Source: Candidatus Zhuqueibacterota bacterium
Lineage (GTDB): Bacteria; Zhuqueibacterota; Zhuqueibacteria; Oceanimicrobiales; Oceanimicrobiaceae
Reading direction: 5' to 3'
NCBI GenBank assembly: GCA_029262035.1
Contig: JAJDAE010000146.1
Location: 1 to 42,461 of the forward strand
DNA: 42,461 nt
The notes under the pieces are model-generated. The model saw only the letters and a list, made by a program, of their open reading frames with translations, made no database searches and had not been told where the DNA came from. The stretch's first letter is position 1. Every line of letters begins with the position of its first letter. Shown here piece after piece: positions 14,965 to 22,740 of this stretch. The position numbers and the translations under genes were made by a program.

Positions 14965-16134
14965 ATGGTTGCTCTGTTGGTAATTTTCATGATTGCTGCT
15001 TTTATCACCGCAGATGTTTTGGTTCGGGTGATCTCGAAGAAAATGCAGGAATCAAAGCTGCATAAGGAACGCGCAGTAGCCTTGGATGTTGGTTTAAATC
15101 TCAGCTTTGCAGACGAAACCAAGTCGTTAAAGCGGGTTATGGTTGAGAGCCCGAAAGCCAGAATTCTTGCGGTAGACGATGAGTCGATTATTCTGGATAG
15201 TTTTAGAAAAATTTTGGTGCTGGCAGGTTATTCTGTGGATACGGTTGAGAAAGGGCAGGAAGCCCTTACTTTGGTAAAAAAGAATGAATATGATTTTGTT
15301 TTTACAGATTTAAAAATGCCTGAAATGGACGGAATTGATGTAACGAAGAGCGTGAAACATTTGCGTCCGGATATTGATGTGATTGTGATCACGGGTTTTG
15401 CAACTCTTGAGTCCGCAGTTGAGACCATGAAGTTTGGTGCGTTGGATTATGTTCAGAAGCCTTTTACAGAAGATGAATTGGTTGATTTTGTCAACAAGTC
15501 ATTGATTCGCCGCCAGGATAAAATTGAGCGGCAGCGTCTTCCTAAAATTCGTCTGGTCACTTCGCCGAAGGCCGAGCTTGAAGCGAAAGATGCATTCAAT
15601 GTGTCGGCTGGTCTTTTTGTTTCGGAAGAGCACATCTGGGTTGGCGTGGAAATGGATGGCACAGTGCGTATTGGGCTGGATGATTTTGTGCAGAAAATTG
15701 TGGGCAAAATTGATCGCATCAGCGTGCCGAAAATAGGCAAAATGCTTACTCGTGGACAGGCGCTTTTGACCATTCATCAAAATGGCCGCGAATTGGTTTT
15801 CCCGTCTCCGGTTACTGGGAAAATCAGCGCAATAAATGATGAACTGGGTGGGCATATAGAAATTATGCGCATTAAACCATACGAATTGGGATGGTGCTGC
15901 TTTATCGAAGCAACCAGCCTAATCAGTGATTTGAACCATCTCCGAATTGGTAAAGATGCGTTAGACTGGTACCGCAAAGAAAGTGAAAAATTCAGAAAAA
16001 TAATTGCCACCGATGAAAGTAAGAAAGCTGAGCGTAAAACTGAAGATCGCAAAAGCGATACAAAAGATGAGAGCTTGCACAATCTCAGTAATTCAGAGTG
16101 GGAAGCTTTTTCAAAATCTTTTCTACATGCATAA
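14965..16134 (+). CDS. Membrane-anchored receiver-GcvH-like protein
   Basis: The 389-residue product starts with one membrane helix (2-23), then has a receiver domain (about 64-183) with D71/D72, phosphoacceptor D115 (VFTDLKMPEMDG) and K165 in VQKPF. A GcvH-like domain follows at about 215-320 (EEHIWVGVEMDGTVRIGLDDF, 21 residues in the source split as EEHIWVGVEMDG and TVRIGLDDF). The aligned lipoyl-lysine position in LTIHQNGRELVFPSPVTG is glycine G274, so lipoylation is clearly lost. A charged Lys/Glu-rich tail ends the protein. ATG at 14965 is chosen over 14950 because GAGGAG at 14952-14957 lies seven bases upstream of it, inside the longer reading. It is a paralogue of the preceding gene but tethered to the membrane, where the ferredoxin and quinone proteins encoded next would sit. 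No output enzyme domain is seen. Confidence 0.88.
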   Translation: MVALLVIFMIAAFITADVLVRVISKKMQESKLHKERAVALDVGLNLSFADETKSLKRVMVESPKARILAVDDESIILDSFRKILVLAGYSVDTVEKGQEALTLVKKNEYDFVFTDLKMPEMDGIDVTKSVKHLRPDIDVIVITGFATLESAVETMKFGALDYVQKPFTEDELVDFVNKSLIRRQDKIERQRLPKIRLVTSPKAELEAKDAFNVSAGLFVSEEHIWVGVEMDGTVRIGLDDFVQKIVGKIDRISVPKIGKMLTRGQALLTIHQNGRELVFPSPVTGKISAINDELGGHIEIMRIKPYELGWCCFIEATSLISDLNHLRIGKDALDWYRKESEKFRKIIATDESKKAERKTEDRKSDTKDESLHNLSNSEWEAFSKSFLHA

Positions 16135-16149
16135 TCTCTGGGGTGAAAA

Positions 16150-16923
16150 ATGAGTTACGGAATTTTGACTGATTTGACCAGGTGCATCGGTTGCAAGGCT
16201 TGCGTCATGGCTTGTAAGGAAATTAACGGGCTTCCTAAAACCGAGGTACTTAAGTTAGATGGAAATAATTGGACTGCTGTTGAACAGGTAAACGGCGTAA
16301 ATATTAGGCGGCAGTGCATGCATTGCGATGACCCAACCTGCGTTTCTGTTTGCCCGGTCGCGGCGCTGCAAAAGACTGAAGCCGGGCCTGTGATTTATCT
16401 TGAAGAGCGCTGTATGGGGTGCCGTTACTGCGTGATGGCCTGCCCGTTCGAAATCCCAAAATACCAATGGAATGAAACTCTGCCACGTGTACAAAAATGC
16501 ATTATGTGCTACGACAATCTGGTTTCCAAAGGCGAGCAACCGGCGTGTACATCGGTGTGTCCAACCGGCGCTACAATTTTTGGCGACCGCGAGGAGCTGA
16601 TGGACGTTGCCAGGGAACGGTTTAAAAATAACCCCGGCCTTTATGTTGATCATATTTATGGTGAGCATGAAGCCGGCGGTACATCTGTGATTTATCTTTC
16701 CGATGTACCGTTTGAACAATTGGGTTTCAAGGTTATGAAATCCGATGCTGCCTATCCTAAGCTTACATGGGATGTTTTATCGCAAATCCCCAATATTGTC
16801 AGCGTTGGCGGCGTTACAATGTTCGGCATCTGGTGGATAATTAATCGGCGCGTTAAGCTGGAAAAAGTCCGAAATGGTGAGATGACAGAGGAAGAAGCCT
16901 TTGGCATCGCGAAGGACGAATAA
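16150..16923 (+). CDS. Four-cluster ferredoxin subunit, HybA/DmsB type
   Basis: Sixteen cysteines in four groups bind four [4Fe-4S] clusters: C12/15/18/22, C56/59/64/68, C88/91/94/98 and C117/120/133/137. This is the DmsB/PsrB/HybA family. A single membrane helix near residues 216-235 ([16 protein letters not shown]) and a short charged tail are as in HybA. HybA normally carries a Tat signal; here the protein begins [15 protein letters not shown] with no signal, and a TGA just upstream rules out an N-terminal extension. GGGGTG at 16140-16145 serves as ribosome binding site. It would pass electrons between the quinone protein encoded next and an unidentified partner. No hydrogenase or molybdopterin subunit is adjacent, so substrate and orientation in the membrane are open. 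Confidence 0.92.
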   Translation: MSYGILTDLTRCIGCKACVMACKEINGLPKTEVLKLDGNNWTAVEQVNGVNIRRQCMHCDDPTCVSVCPVAALQKTEAGPVIYLEERCMGCRYCVMACPFEIPKYQWNETLPRVQKCIMCYDNLVSKGEQPACTSVCPTGATIFGDREELMDVARERFKNNPGLYVDHIYGEHEAGGTSVIYLSDVPFEQLGFKVMKSDAAYPKLTWDVLSQIPNIVSVGGVTMFGIWWIINRRVKLEKVRNGEMTEEEAFGIAKDE

Positions 16924-16947
16924 CTTTTAGACAGGTGAAGTTCTAAA

Positions 16948-18519
16948 ATGAAAATTAAATTAACTTTTTGGAAAATTGTGGCCGCCATTATTTTTGTGCT
17001 CGGCCTTTATGCTACAGTGATACGGTTTGCCGTAGGACTCGGTGCTGCGACAAGTCTCACAGATACGTTTCCATGGGGTATTTGGATTGGATTTGATGTA
17101 CTCGTGGGCGTTGGTCTCGCTGCCGGTGGTTTTGTTATCGCGGCAACAGTACATATTTTTAATCTTGAGAAATATAAACCCATCGCCCGCCCTGCCATCC
17201 TTACGGCATTTCTCGGCTATCTTTTGGTGGTGATCGCCATTTTGTTTGACTTGGGCCTGCCATTCAGAATCTGGCATCCGCTGATCATGTGGAATCCGCA
17301 TTCCGTGATGTTTGAAGTTGGCTGGTGCGTGACGTTGTATACAATTGTGCTCGCTCTGGAATTCAGCCCGATGGTTTTCGAGCGCTTCAACATGAAGGTG
17401 CCATTAAAGCTCATACGTACAATTTATCTGCCCATTGTCATTGTGGGCGTGCTGCTTTCCACACTGCATCAGTCCTCGCTGGGCACATTATATGTAATCG
17501 TACCGGACAAATTGTATGGACTTTGGTATTCGCCATTTTTACCGGTGTTCTTTTTTATTATGGCTATCGCCGCCGGCCTGGCAATGACCATTATTGAATC
17601 ATTTTTGAGTTACCGGGCATTTGGCAAACGTCTTGAAAAAGATTTGCTTGAAGGCCTCGGCAGAGTGATCGTTGTGGTTCTGGCAATATACCTTGTTTTT
17701 AAAATACAAGATTTGAACAGTCGCGGTAATTTGGAGCTTGTCTTCCGGTTTAGCCGGGAGAGTGTGCTTTTCTGGGGTGAAATCGGACTCGGTGTAATTT
17801 TACCTATGGTTTTACTTTTTGTTGAACGCATTCGGGTTAAGGAAACCTGGCTTTTCTTTTCGGCGCTTATGGTCGTGATTGGATTTGTGGTCGGCAGGCT
17901 GAATGTAAGTATTACCGGCATGTTGCACTCAGAAACTTATTTTCCCAAATGGACAGAATTGATCATAACCGTGGCTTTGATTGCGCTTGGCTTTGTGATT
18001 TTCAGCCTTGCCGTCAAACATCTCAATGTCTTTCCAAAAGAGGAAAACGAATCTGCCGGAAGTGAAGTTGTGCCCCATGCTCAAAAGCCGGTTTTTACCG
18101 GCAATCTGGTCATGGTAATCTGGACATTCCTTCTGATTGGCATGATCGCGTTTGGATTAACGAAACAGTATAGTCATGCTGAAGCAGGTACGGAAATGAG
18201 CGGTGGCGTTACCCGGTTAGCCGATCCGTCTGATGCCGAGGTTACGCTTCCGGATGATATCGAATACACCGGTGATTCTGATCCGGATGATTGGCCAGGT
18301 GATGTAATTTTTAGCCACGAAAGCCACGTTTACGCTCAGGACTCTGTTTCCTGCGCAAATTGTCATCTTGAGGATTTTAAAATTATCAGGGAGAAAATCG
18401 ACAGGGAAATTATGCTCATGGATGCCATGTATGAGGGCAAATCCTGCGGTTCTTGTCATGACGGGGAAAAAGCATTTAGCTCAGAAGAATGTGAAATGTG
18501 CCATATACCGGCACCATGA
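16948..18519 (+). CDS. HybB/NrfD-like quinone membrane subunit fused to triheme cytochrome c7
   Basis: Residues 1-410 form a polytopic domain of about ten helices. It matches HybB: PWGIWIGFDVLVGVGLAAGG, LTAFLGYLLVV, DLGLPFRIWHP, HSVMFEVGWCVTLY and LEFSPMVFER. HybB/NrfD-like proteins exchange electrons with menaquinone. After the last helix, residues 440-523 form a small cytochrome with three CxxCH sites (C469-H473, C500-H504, C515-H519) and extra histidines in FSHESHVY. The pattern GKSCGSCHDGEKAF is typical of triheme cytochrome c7. This tail should be periplasmic. The fusion couples the quinone site directly to a heme wire and is longer than stand-alone HybB (about 390 residues). It is the last gene of the operon, 24 bp after the ferredoxin. 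Electron direction is unknown. Confidence 0.9.
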   Translation: MKIKLTFWKIVAAIIFVLGLYATVIRFAVGLGAATSLTDTFPWGIWIGFDVLVGVGLAAGGFVIAATVHIFNLEKYKPIARPAILTAFLGYLLVVIAILFDLGLPFRIWHPLIMWNPHSVMFEVGWCVTLYTIVLALEFSPMVFERFNMKVPLKLIRTIYLPIVIVGVLLSTLHQSSLGTLYVIVPDKLYGLWYSPFLPVFFFIMAIAAGLAMTIIESFLSYRAFGKRLEKDLLEGLGRVIVVVLAIYLVFKIQDLNSRGNLELVFRFSRESVLFWGEIGLGVILPMVLLFVERIRVKETWLFFSALMVVIGFVVGRLNVSITGMLHSETYFPKWTELIITVALIALGFVIFSLAVKHLNVFPKEENESAGSEVVPHAQKPVFTGNLVMVIWTFLLIGMIAFGLTKQYSHAEAGTEMSGGVTRLADPSDAEVTLPDDIEYTGDSDPDDWPGDVIFSHESHVYAQDSVSCANCHLEDFKIIREKIDREIMLMDAMYEGKSCGSCHDGEKAFSSEECEMCHIPAP

Positions 18520-18574
18520 ATAATTTAGTGAGTTTCATAAATAAGTTGAAACTGAACTCACGCAAAACAATCGT

Positions 18575-18600
18575 CCGGTGGGTCAGCAATGGCTCACCGG
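18575..18600 (+). terminator. Stem-loop after the redox operon, possible terminator
   Basis: CCGGTGGGTC (18575-18584) can pair with GGCTCACCGG (18591-18600) over ten positions, including two G-U pairs in RNA, around a 6-nt loop. The T-run (ATGTTTT) is weak and starts several bases after the stem, so termination is uncertain. Confidence 0.45.
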
Positions 18601-18750
18601 AATCAATGTTTTCCGGCTTGTATTGTCGTATCGAGGATTAAGCCCACACGCCATTTAGTCTGATTAAATCTCCCAATAAGTAACAAATACCTGTAAGGCT
18701 AACTCATCGTGTAAATTCGAAGCTTCTTTCTTTCATTTTTTATCAGGGGC

Positions 18751-18794
18751 AGTAACCCGCTTTCCAAGCGGGCACGCATGAAATGCGTGTTACT
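18751..18794. repeat. REP-like cloverleaf element
   Basis: An outer stem AGTAAC (18751-18756) with GTTACT (18789-18794) encloses two perfect hairpins, CCGCTT-TCC-AAGCGG and ACGCAT-GAA-ATGCGT. The three-way junction shape resembles REP elements mobilised by RAYT (IS200-like) transposases. Only one copy is in this window and no transposase is present, so family membership is inferred from shape. Confidence 0.65.
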
Positions 18795-18977
18795 TTGAGC
18801 GGTGTATCGGTGGTAAATAAGATTACGTAAAAAATGGGGAACATTCAGTAATATGTATCTACATTTAGTCTGATTTTTCTTGCAAATCTCCCAAAAGATT
18901 GTAATATTTTGCAACTCTGCCATGTTCACCAATAAATTATTGGGGTGATAGAATTTCATTTAATTGGAGGTGCGAAG

Positions 18978-19289
18978 ATGTTTACCAAAGTATCTGTAAT
19001 TTTTCTTTTGTTATTTGTGTTCGCCTTAAACTCATGTGACTCTACTACTCGAAAAACAAGTATGTTCAGAAACGAAACCAATGGAATAATCTACTATTTG
19101 CCGAATGTAAAAGGGCAGATACAAACAACAGAAAATAGTTTTCGTTACGAATTCTCAGAATTTGTACTCGAGGTGATTGATGATCGTATTTTATTAAATA
19201 ATAATGAGATCGGCACGGTAAAAAAGGGTGATGAAATTAAGTTGACCGAAAAAGGGGAAGTGTATCTCAATCAGAACAAAGTGATTTAA
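18978..19289 (+). CDS. Small lipoprotein of unknown function
   Basis: The 103-residue product has a lipoprotein signal peptide with lipobox LNSC at C20. The remaining 83 residues are predicted to be mostly beta strands, with a run such as FVLEVIDDRILLNNNEIG and a repeated pattern of short turns. No family is recognised. ATG at 18978 is preferred over GTG at 18945 because GGAGG at 18966-18970 fits it and the signal peptide then starts at residue 1. It stands alone upstream of the AraC-type regulator, with 261 bp between them, so any link is uncertain. Confidence 0.7.
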   Translation: MFTKVSVIFLLLFVFALNSCDSTTRKTSMFRNETNGIIYYLPNVKGQIQTTENSFRYEFSEFVLEVIDDRILLNNNEIGTVKKGDEIKLTEKGEVYLNQNKVI

Positions 19290-19550
19290 CTTAAACTTGG
19301 GCTGTTTGAGAAAGAGGTGACTCGGTTTGACGCTCCCTGTAAAACAGCGGGCGGCGCGAAGTTCTGTGCTATTATGAGGAGACTTCATCTGCCAAAGTCA
19401 TAGGAGGCTAACTAAACATTAGCTGACGCTGCCTTAAAAGTGTTATTTTAGAGTAAGGCGTTTTTGGAAAATTAGTTTTTATTTATCTTTGGTGCTGTTA
19501 ATGGCAGTGCCCGTTATGCAATAGGTAGTGTTAACCAGGGCTAATTATAC

Positions 19551-20657
19551 ATGAATTATTTTATTACAATCATCAGTATTTTGGGAGGCGCGCAAGGTTT
19601 GTTCCTAACTTTTTCCTTGTTGGCGCTGAAAAAACACCAACTACAGGCGAACAGATTTTTGGCGGCTACAATTTTTGTTTTGTCGCTGACGTTGGTAATT
19701 GCCTTTCTTCATTTCTCCCGACTTGTTTTACATCTGCCTCATGTTTATAACATCACCCCGTTGTTTACTTTGATGTATGGTCCGTTGCTGTTATTCTATG
19801 TGAAAGGCATTTTGCAGCCGAATTGGCAGCCTAAAATCTGGCGGAGTCTTCACTTCATTCCTGTGATTGTTTTTATCTATATGCTTTGGCCAAGATTGAA
19901 CATGAGTGGTGAAACCAAGGCAATGTATTTGATGAATATTTTTGAGGATAGATATTTACCCGCATTTAATATGCTTGCAATGGTGCGAATCGGGCACCTG
20001 GCCATATATCTTATTCTTGGCTTTCTCGTTTACCGGACTGCCCGTATGCGTAGGGAATCGAGTAACAATGGTATGCTAACAACTCGACTGGCTTGGGTCG
20101 TGCGTATTCTGTCGGGTTCGGTAATTATCTGGGGCATTTATACTTTCTTATATTTTTATAATCAGTATTGGTTAAATATTGCCGCACCTATTTTGATAAC
20201 AATCGCGCTTTATAGTGTTGGCTTTTATGCCATCAGGTTTCCGGAATTATTCCGGGACGTGCAGCTTAAAAGCGCCAGTGCAAAATATGAGTATTCGAAA
20301 TTGAGCAATGAAGAGAAATCCCGTATCAAAGACTTATTGATCGAAATCCTTCAAAAGGACAAGCTGTTTAATAACCAGGATCTGAAACTGCAGCTCCTGG
20401 CGCAACGATTGGATGTTTCAGCACAAAGCCTGTCGCAAATTATAAATGAAGAATTTAAACAAAATTTTTCGGAATTGATCAATAGTTACAGAATTGAAGA
20501 GGCGAAGAAGCTTCTGTTAAATGAAACCCATAAACATTTTACCATTGTTGCAATCGCTAACGATGTTGGTTTTAGTTCCAAGTCTGCATTTAATGCCGCT
20601 TTCAAAAGAATTACCAACCAAACTCCTTCCGAATTCATAAAAGCAAATGGTAATTAA
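19551..20657 (+). CDS. AraC-family regulator with multi-helix membrane sensor
   Basis: Residues 1-230 contain about seven hydrophobic helices. The C-terminal 100 residues are an AraC-type double helix-turn-helix: QDLKLQLLAQRLDVSAQSLS as the first half, then INSYRIEEAKKLLL and VGFSSKSAFNAAFKRITNQT as the second. Such membrane AraC proteins are common in Bacteroidota-like genomes, and their signals are mostly unknown. The gene stands 126 bp upstream of the cytochrome-YceI pair on the same strand, so it is a plausible regulator of them. No Shine-Dalgarno is obvious; the start is chosen because the first membrane helix begins directly at MNYFITII. The 261 bp before it shows no gene. Confidence 0.88.
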   Translation: MNYFITIISILGGAQGLFLTFSLLALKKHQLQANRFLAATIFVLSLTLVIAFLHFSRLVLHLPHVYNITPLFTLMYGPLLLFYVKGILQPNWQPKIWRSLHFIPVIVFIYMLWPRLNMSGETKAMYLMNIFEDRYLPAFNMLAMVRIGHLAIYLILGFLVYRTARMRRESSNNGMLTTRLAWVVRILSGSVIIWGIYTFLYFYNQYWLNIAAPILITIALYSVGFYAIRFPELFRDVQLKSASAKYEYSKLSNEEKSRIKDLLIEILQKDKLFNNQDLKLQLLAQRLDVSAQSLSQIINEEFKQNFSELINSYRIEEAKKLLLNETHKHFTIVAIANDVGFSSKSAFNAAFKRITNQTPSEFIKANGN

Positions 20658-20783
20658 TTTGTACGGAAAGATATTTCCGCACGCCTTCTTTGCATCCGCC
20701 GACCTTTTTTGACTGTATATTCGTGCATAAACTGCAACAAGTTTGCGGATAACAATCATAACATTAGTAAGGGAGGTTGCTCA

Positions 20784-21572
20784 ATGCTAACCCAAAAATC
20801 AATCAAAGCTCCTAATTCATTGTTGTTGGCAATGGTTATTGCGATTACATTGCTTTCCGTTTTTTCTTCCGTTTATGCACAGTCACCCTGGCCGGAGAAA
20901 ATGAAAAATCCTAAAGTCTTGTCAAAGTCCACCACCACCAATGAACTGCGGGCGACAATGCGTGGGTTCTCGAGAGCGCTGGGTGTAAACTGTGTGCATT
21001 GCCACGTGGCGGAAAATCGCCGTGATTTCTCGACCTACGATTTTGCATCCGATGCTAATCAAAACAAAGTTAGCGCCCGTACGATGATGCGAATGGTAGG
21101 TGAGATAAATGAAAAGCAACTGACCAAACTTGCAGATCATCAAACAAGCTCTCTGTCGGTGAATTGTATGACTTGTCACCAGGGGAAAGAAAAACCGACT
21201 ACGCTTGAACAAGAATTGAATGCCGTAATTGAAACAGATGGTGTTGCTGCCGCAATTGAAAAATATCGGGAATTGCGAACTAATTACTACGGTGGAAGTA
21301 GTTACAATTTTAGTGAAAATACGCTTAACGGACTTGGTTATCAATTGTTGGGAAAGGAGCAATTTGATGATGCCATCGCGATTTTTAAACTGAATGTGGA
21401 AATGAATCCGGCATCAGGAAATCCTTATGACAGTCTTGCTGATGGTTACATGCAGGCGGGGAAGAATTGGCTGGCTTTCATAAATTATAGCAAATCGCTC
21501 GAATTGAATCCGAGAAACAAAAATGCTGAAAAAATGCTGAATAAATTAAAAGGAGTCTTGAATAGTGAATAA
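20784..21572 (+). CDS. Periplasmic diheme cytochrome c with TPR tail
   Basis: The 262-residue protein has a signal peptide ending near VYAQ (residue 33). The cytochrome domain carries CVHCH (70-74) and CMTCH (128-132), with LGVNCVHCHV, FASDANQNKVSARTMMRM and CMTCHQGKEKPT. This is the pattern of the cytochrome subunit of photosynthetic reaction centres (CytoC_RC-like), here a two-heme non-photosynthetic form. The last 80 residues hold TPR-like helices (NPYDSLADGYMQAGKNWLAF). ATG at 20784 is selected because GGGAGG at 20771-20776 fits it and because upstream TTG at 20709 gives no signal peptide. Its end overlaps the YceI gene start by 8 bp, implying coupled translation. Its electron partners are unknown. 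Confidence 0.88.
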   Translation: MLTQKSIKAPNSLLLAMVIAITLLSVFSSVYAQSPWPEKMKNPKVLSKSTTTNELRATMRGFSRALGVNCVHCHVAENRRDFSTYDFASDANQNKVSARTMMRMVGEINEKQLTKLADHQTSSLSVNCMTCHQGKEKPTTLEQELNAVIETDGVAAAIEKYRELRTNYYGGSSYNFSENTLNGLGYQLLGKEQFDDAIAIFKLNVEMNPASGNPYDSLADGYMQAGKNWLAFINYSKSLELNPRNKNAEKMLNKLKGVLNSE

Positions 21573-22578
21573 TTCAAAGAAAGTCACGTGGATCTTGCTT
21601 ACCACCTTATTTCTGGGTGTCCTGGTTTTACCGAGCTCTGCACTCGACCGCAATTTTTCAATGTCTAAAATCTACTCTATCGATTCAGGGCATTCGTACA
21701 TTGGTTTTCAGATAAAATACATGGGGTACGCAAAGGTGCGTGGACGCTTTGAAAATTTCTCCGGGTCAATTTACTATGACCCGGATGACATCACCAAAAC
21801 CTCTGCAACCGTGATCATTAAAACAGAAAGTATTGATACAGACCTGAAGTGGCGGGACAAAGATCTGAAATCTGCAAATTGGTTTGACGCAGAAAAACAC
21901 CCTTCGATAGTTTTTAAAACAACGCGGGTTGAGCAAAAAGCGGGGCAATCCATATTCTACGGCGAGCTAACCATGCGTGGAGTAACCAAAGAAGTAGCTC
22001 TTGAAATGCATGAAAATTCCGGTATTCTGAGCGATACACGCGGAGACAGTCAAGTCATTTTGACCGGCAGGACAGTCGTCAACCGAAATGATTTTGGCAT
22101 CAAAGGTGAGCGGTGGAGCAAAATCAAGGAGGGCATTGCTTCGGTAGCGGCTGAAGTTGAAATTGAACTAACGGTGCTTGGTAAACAAGTCAAGGAACGC
22201 AACTTTCGCAACTGGGTTAGAAATGAAAATAAGCCGCCTGGACGCATCTATAAAATAATAAGTGAGTCTGGCGTAGAATCAGGCCTGTCTGAATTCGCCA
22301 AAATGAAAAGTGATACCACAAAAAAAATAAAATCGAACGCCTTAAACATTGCGGGTTATATGCTGCTAAAGGAAGGCCGAACTGATGATGCAATTGTTGT
22401 CTTCGAACACAATGCCGCCAGTTTTCCTAATGACGTCAGCCTTTTTGAATCATTGGCAGAGGCTTACGCCACAGCAGGTGATTTCCCCAAGGCTGCGGCT
22501 AATTGTCGCAAAGTGCTTGAATTTGATCCCGATAACGGCAATGTTCTGGAGATTTTACGCCATATTGATGGTTTGTAA
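21565..22578 (+). CDS. YceI-family periplasmic protein with TPR tail
   Basis: The 337-residue protein has a signal peptide ending near SSALD, then a YceI domain at about 36-195 (IDSGHSYIGFQIKYMGYAKV, GELTMRGVTKEVAL, LTGRTVVNRNDFGI). YceI proteins are lipocalin-like barrels that bind polyisoprenoids or quinone-like lipids. Residues 265-335 carry a TPR tail (LFESLAEAYATAGDFPKAAA) like that of the preceding cytochrome. The start is GTG at 21565 with GGAG at 21551-21554, and it overlaps the cytochrome gene by 8 bp. The pairing of a cytochrome with a possible isoprenoid- or quinone-binding protein suggests a shared periplasmic redox task; this is inference. Confidence 0.88.
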   Translation: MNNSKKVTWILLTTLFLGVLVLPSSALDRNFSMSKIYSIDSGHSYIGFQIKYMGYAKVRGRFENFSGSIYYDPDDITKTSATVIIKTESIDTDLKWRDKDLKSANWFDAEKHPSIVFKTTRVEQKAGQSIFYGELTMRGVTKEVALEMHENSGILSDTRGDSQVILTGRTVVNRNDFGIKGERWSKIKEGIASVAAEVEIELTVLGKQVKERNFRNWVRNENKPPGRIYKIISESGVESGLSEFAKMKSDTTKKIKSNALNIAGYMLLKEGRTDDAIVVFEHNAASFPNDVSLFESLAEAYATAGDFPKAAANCRKVLEFDPDNGNVLEILRHIDGL

Positions 22579-22676
22579 AATGTTTTTTAGACACGCGGTT
22601 TAATTCATAATTCAAAGTCGAAATTAAACTCTCCCAGGCTGTATTCAGGAGTTTGAGTTGATTACATAGAAAAACC

Positions 22677-22705
22677 TTGACAAAGCCACAAAAATAGACT
22701 ACACT
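22677..22705 (+). promoter_or_regulatory. Sigma-70-like promoter of the ATPase gene
   Basis: A perfect TTGACA at 22677-22682 is followed by a 17-bp spacer and TACACT at 22700-22705 (4 of 6 to consensus). Transcription would begin near 22712. The -10 element lies within the left arm of the inverted repeat at 22697-22738. Confidence 0.6.
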
Positions 22706-22738
22706 CCAAGAAATTAACTGAAAAGCTGGAGTGTAGTC
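22697..22738. promoter_or_regulatory. Perfect 12-bp inverted repeat over promoter and ribosome binding site
   Basis: GACTACACTCCA (22697-22708) and TGGAGTGTAGTC (22727-22738) are exact reverse complements separated by 18 nt. The left arm covers the -10 box and the right arm includes the GGAG Shine-Dalgarno at 22728-22731. As DNA it could be an operator. As RNA the hairpin would hide the Shine-Dalgarno only if transcription began upstream of the left arm. Confidence 0.7.
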
Positions 22739-22740
22739 CA

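Larger units (their letters stand above)
18520..18977. other. 458-bp intergenic region between operons
   Basis: It holds a stem-loop at 18575-18600 and a cloverleaf-like repeat at 18751-18794. A 42-codon frame that overlaps the upstream stop codon (ATG at 18516) has no recognisable content. Nothing else is seen before the ribosome binding site at 18966-18970. Confidence 0.5.

Noticed and set aside
16255-16719. A 154-codon minus-strand frame inside the ferredoxin gene
   Set aside because: It is opposite four clear iron-sulphur motifs and shows no protein features of its own.
16150-18519. A [NiFe]-hydrogenase operon
   Set aside because: Only HybA/HybB-like subunits are present; no large or small hydrogenase subunit or maturation gene lies nearby.
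18516-18644. A 42-codon frame overlapping the end of the quinone-cytochrome gene
   Set aside because: It runs through the stem-loop at 18575-18600, has no ribosome binding site apart from the overlap, and encodes no recognisable feature.
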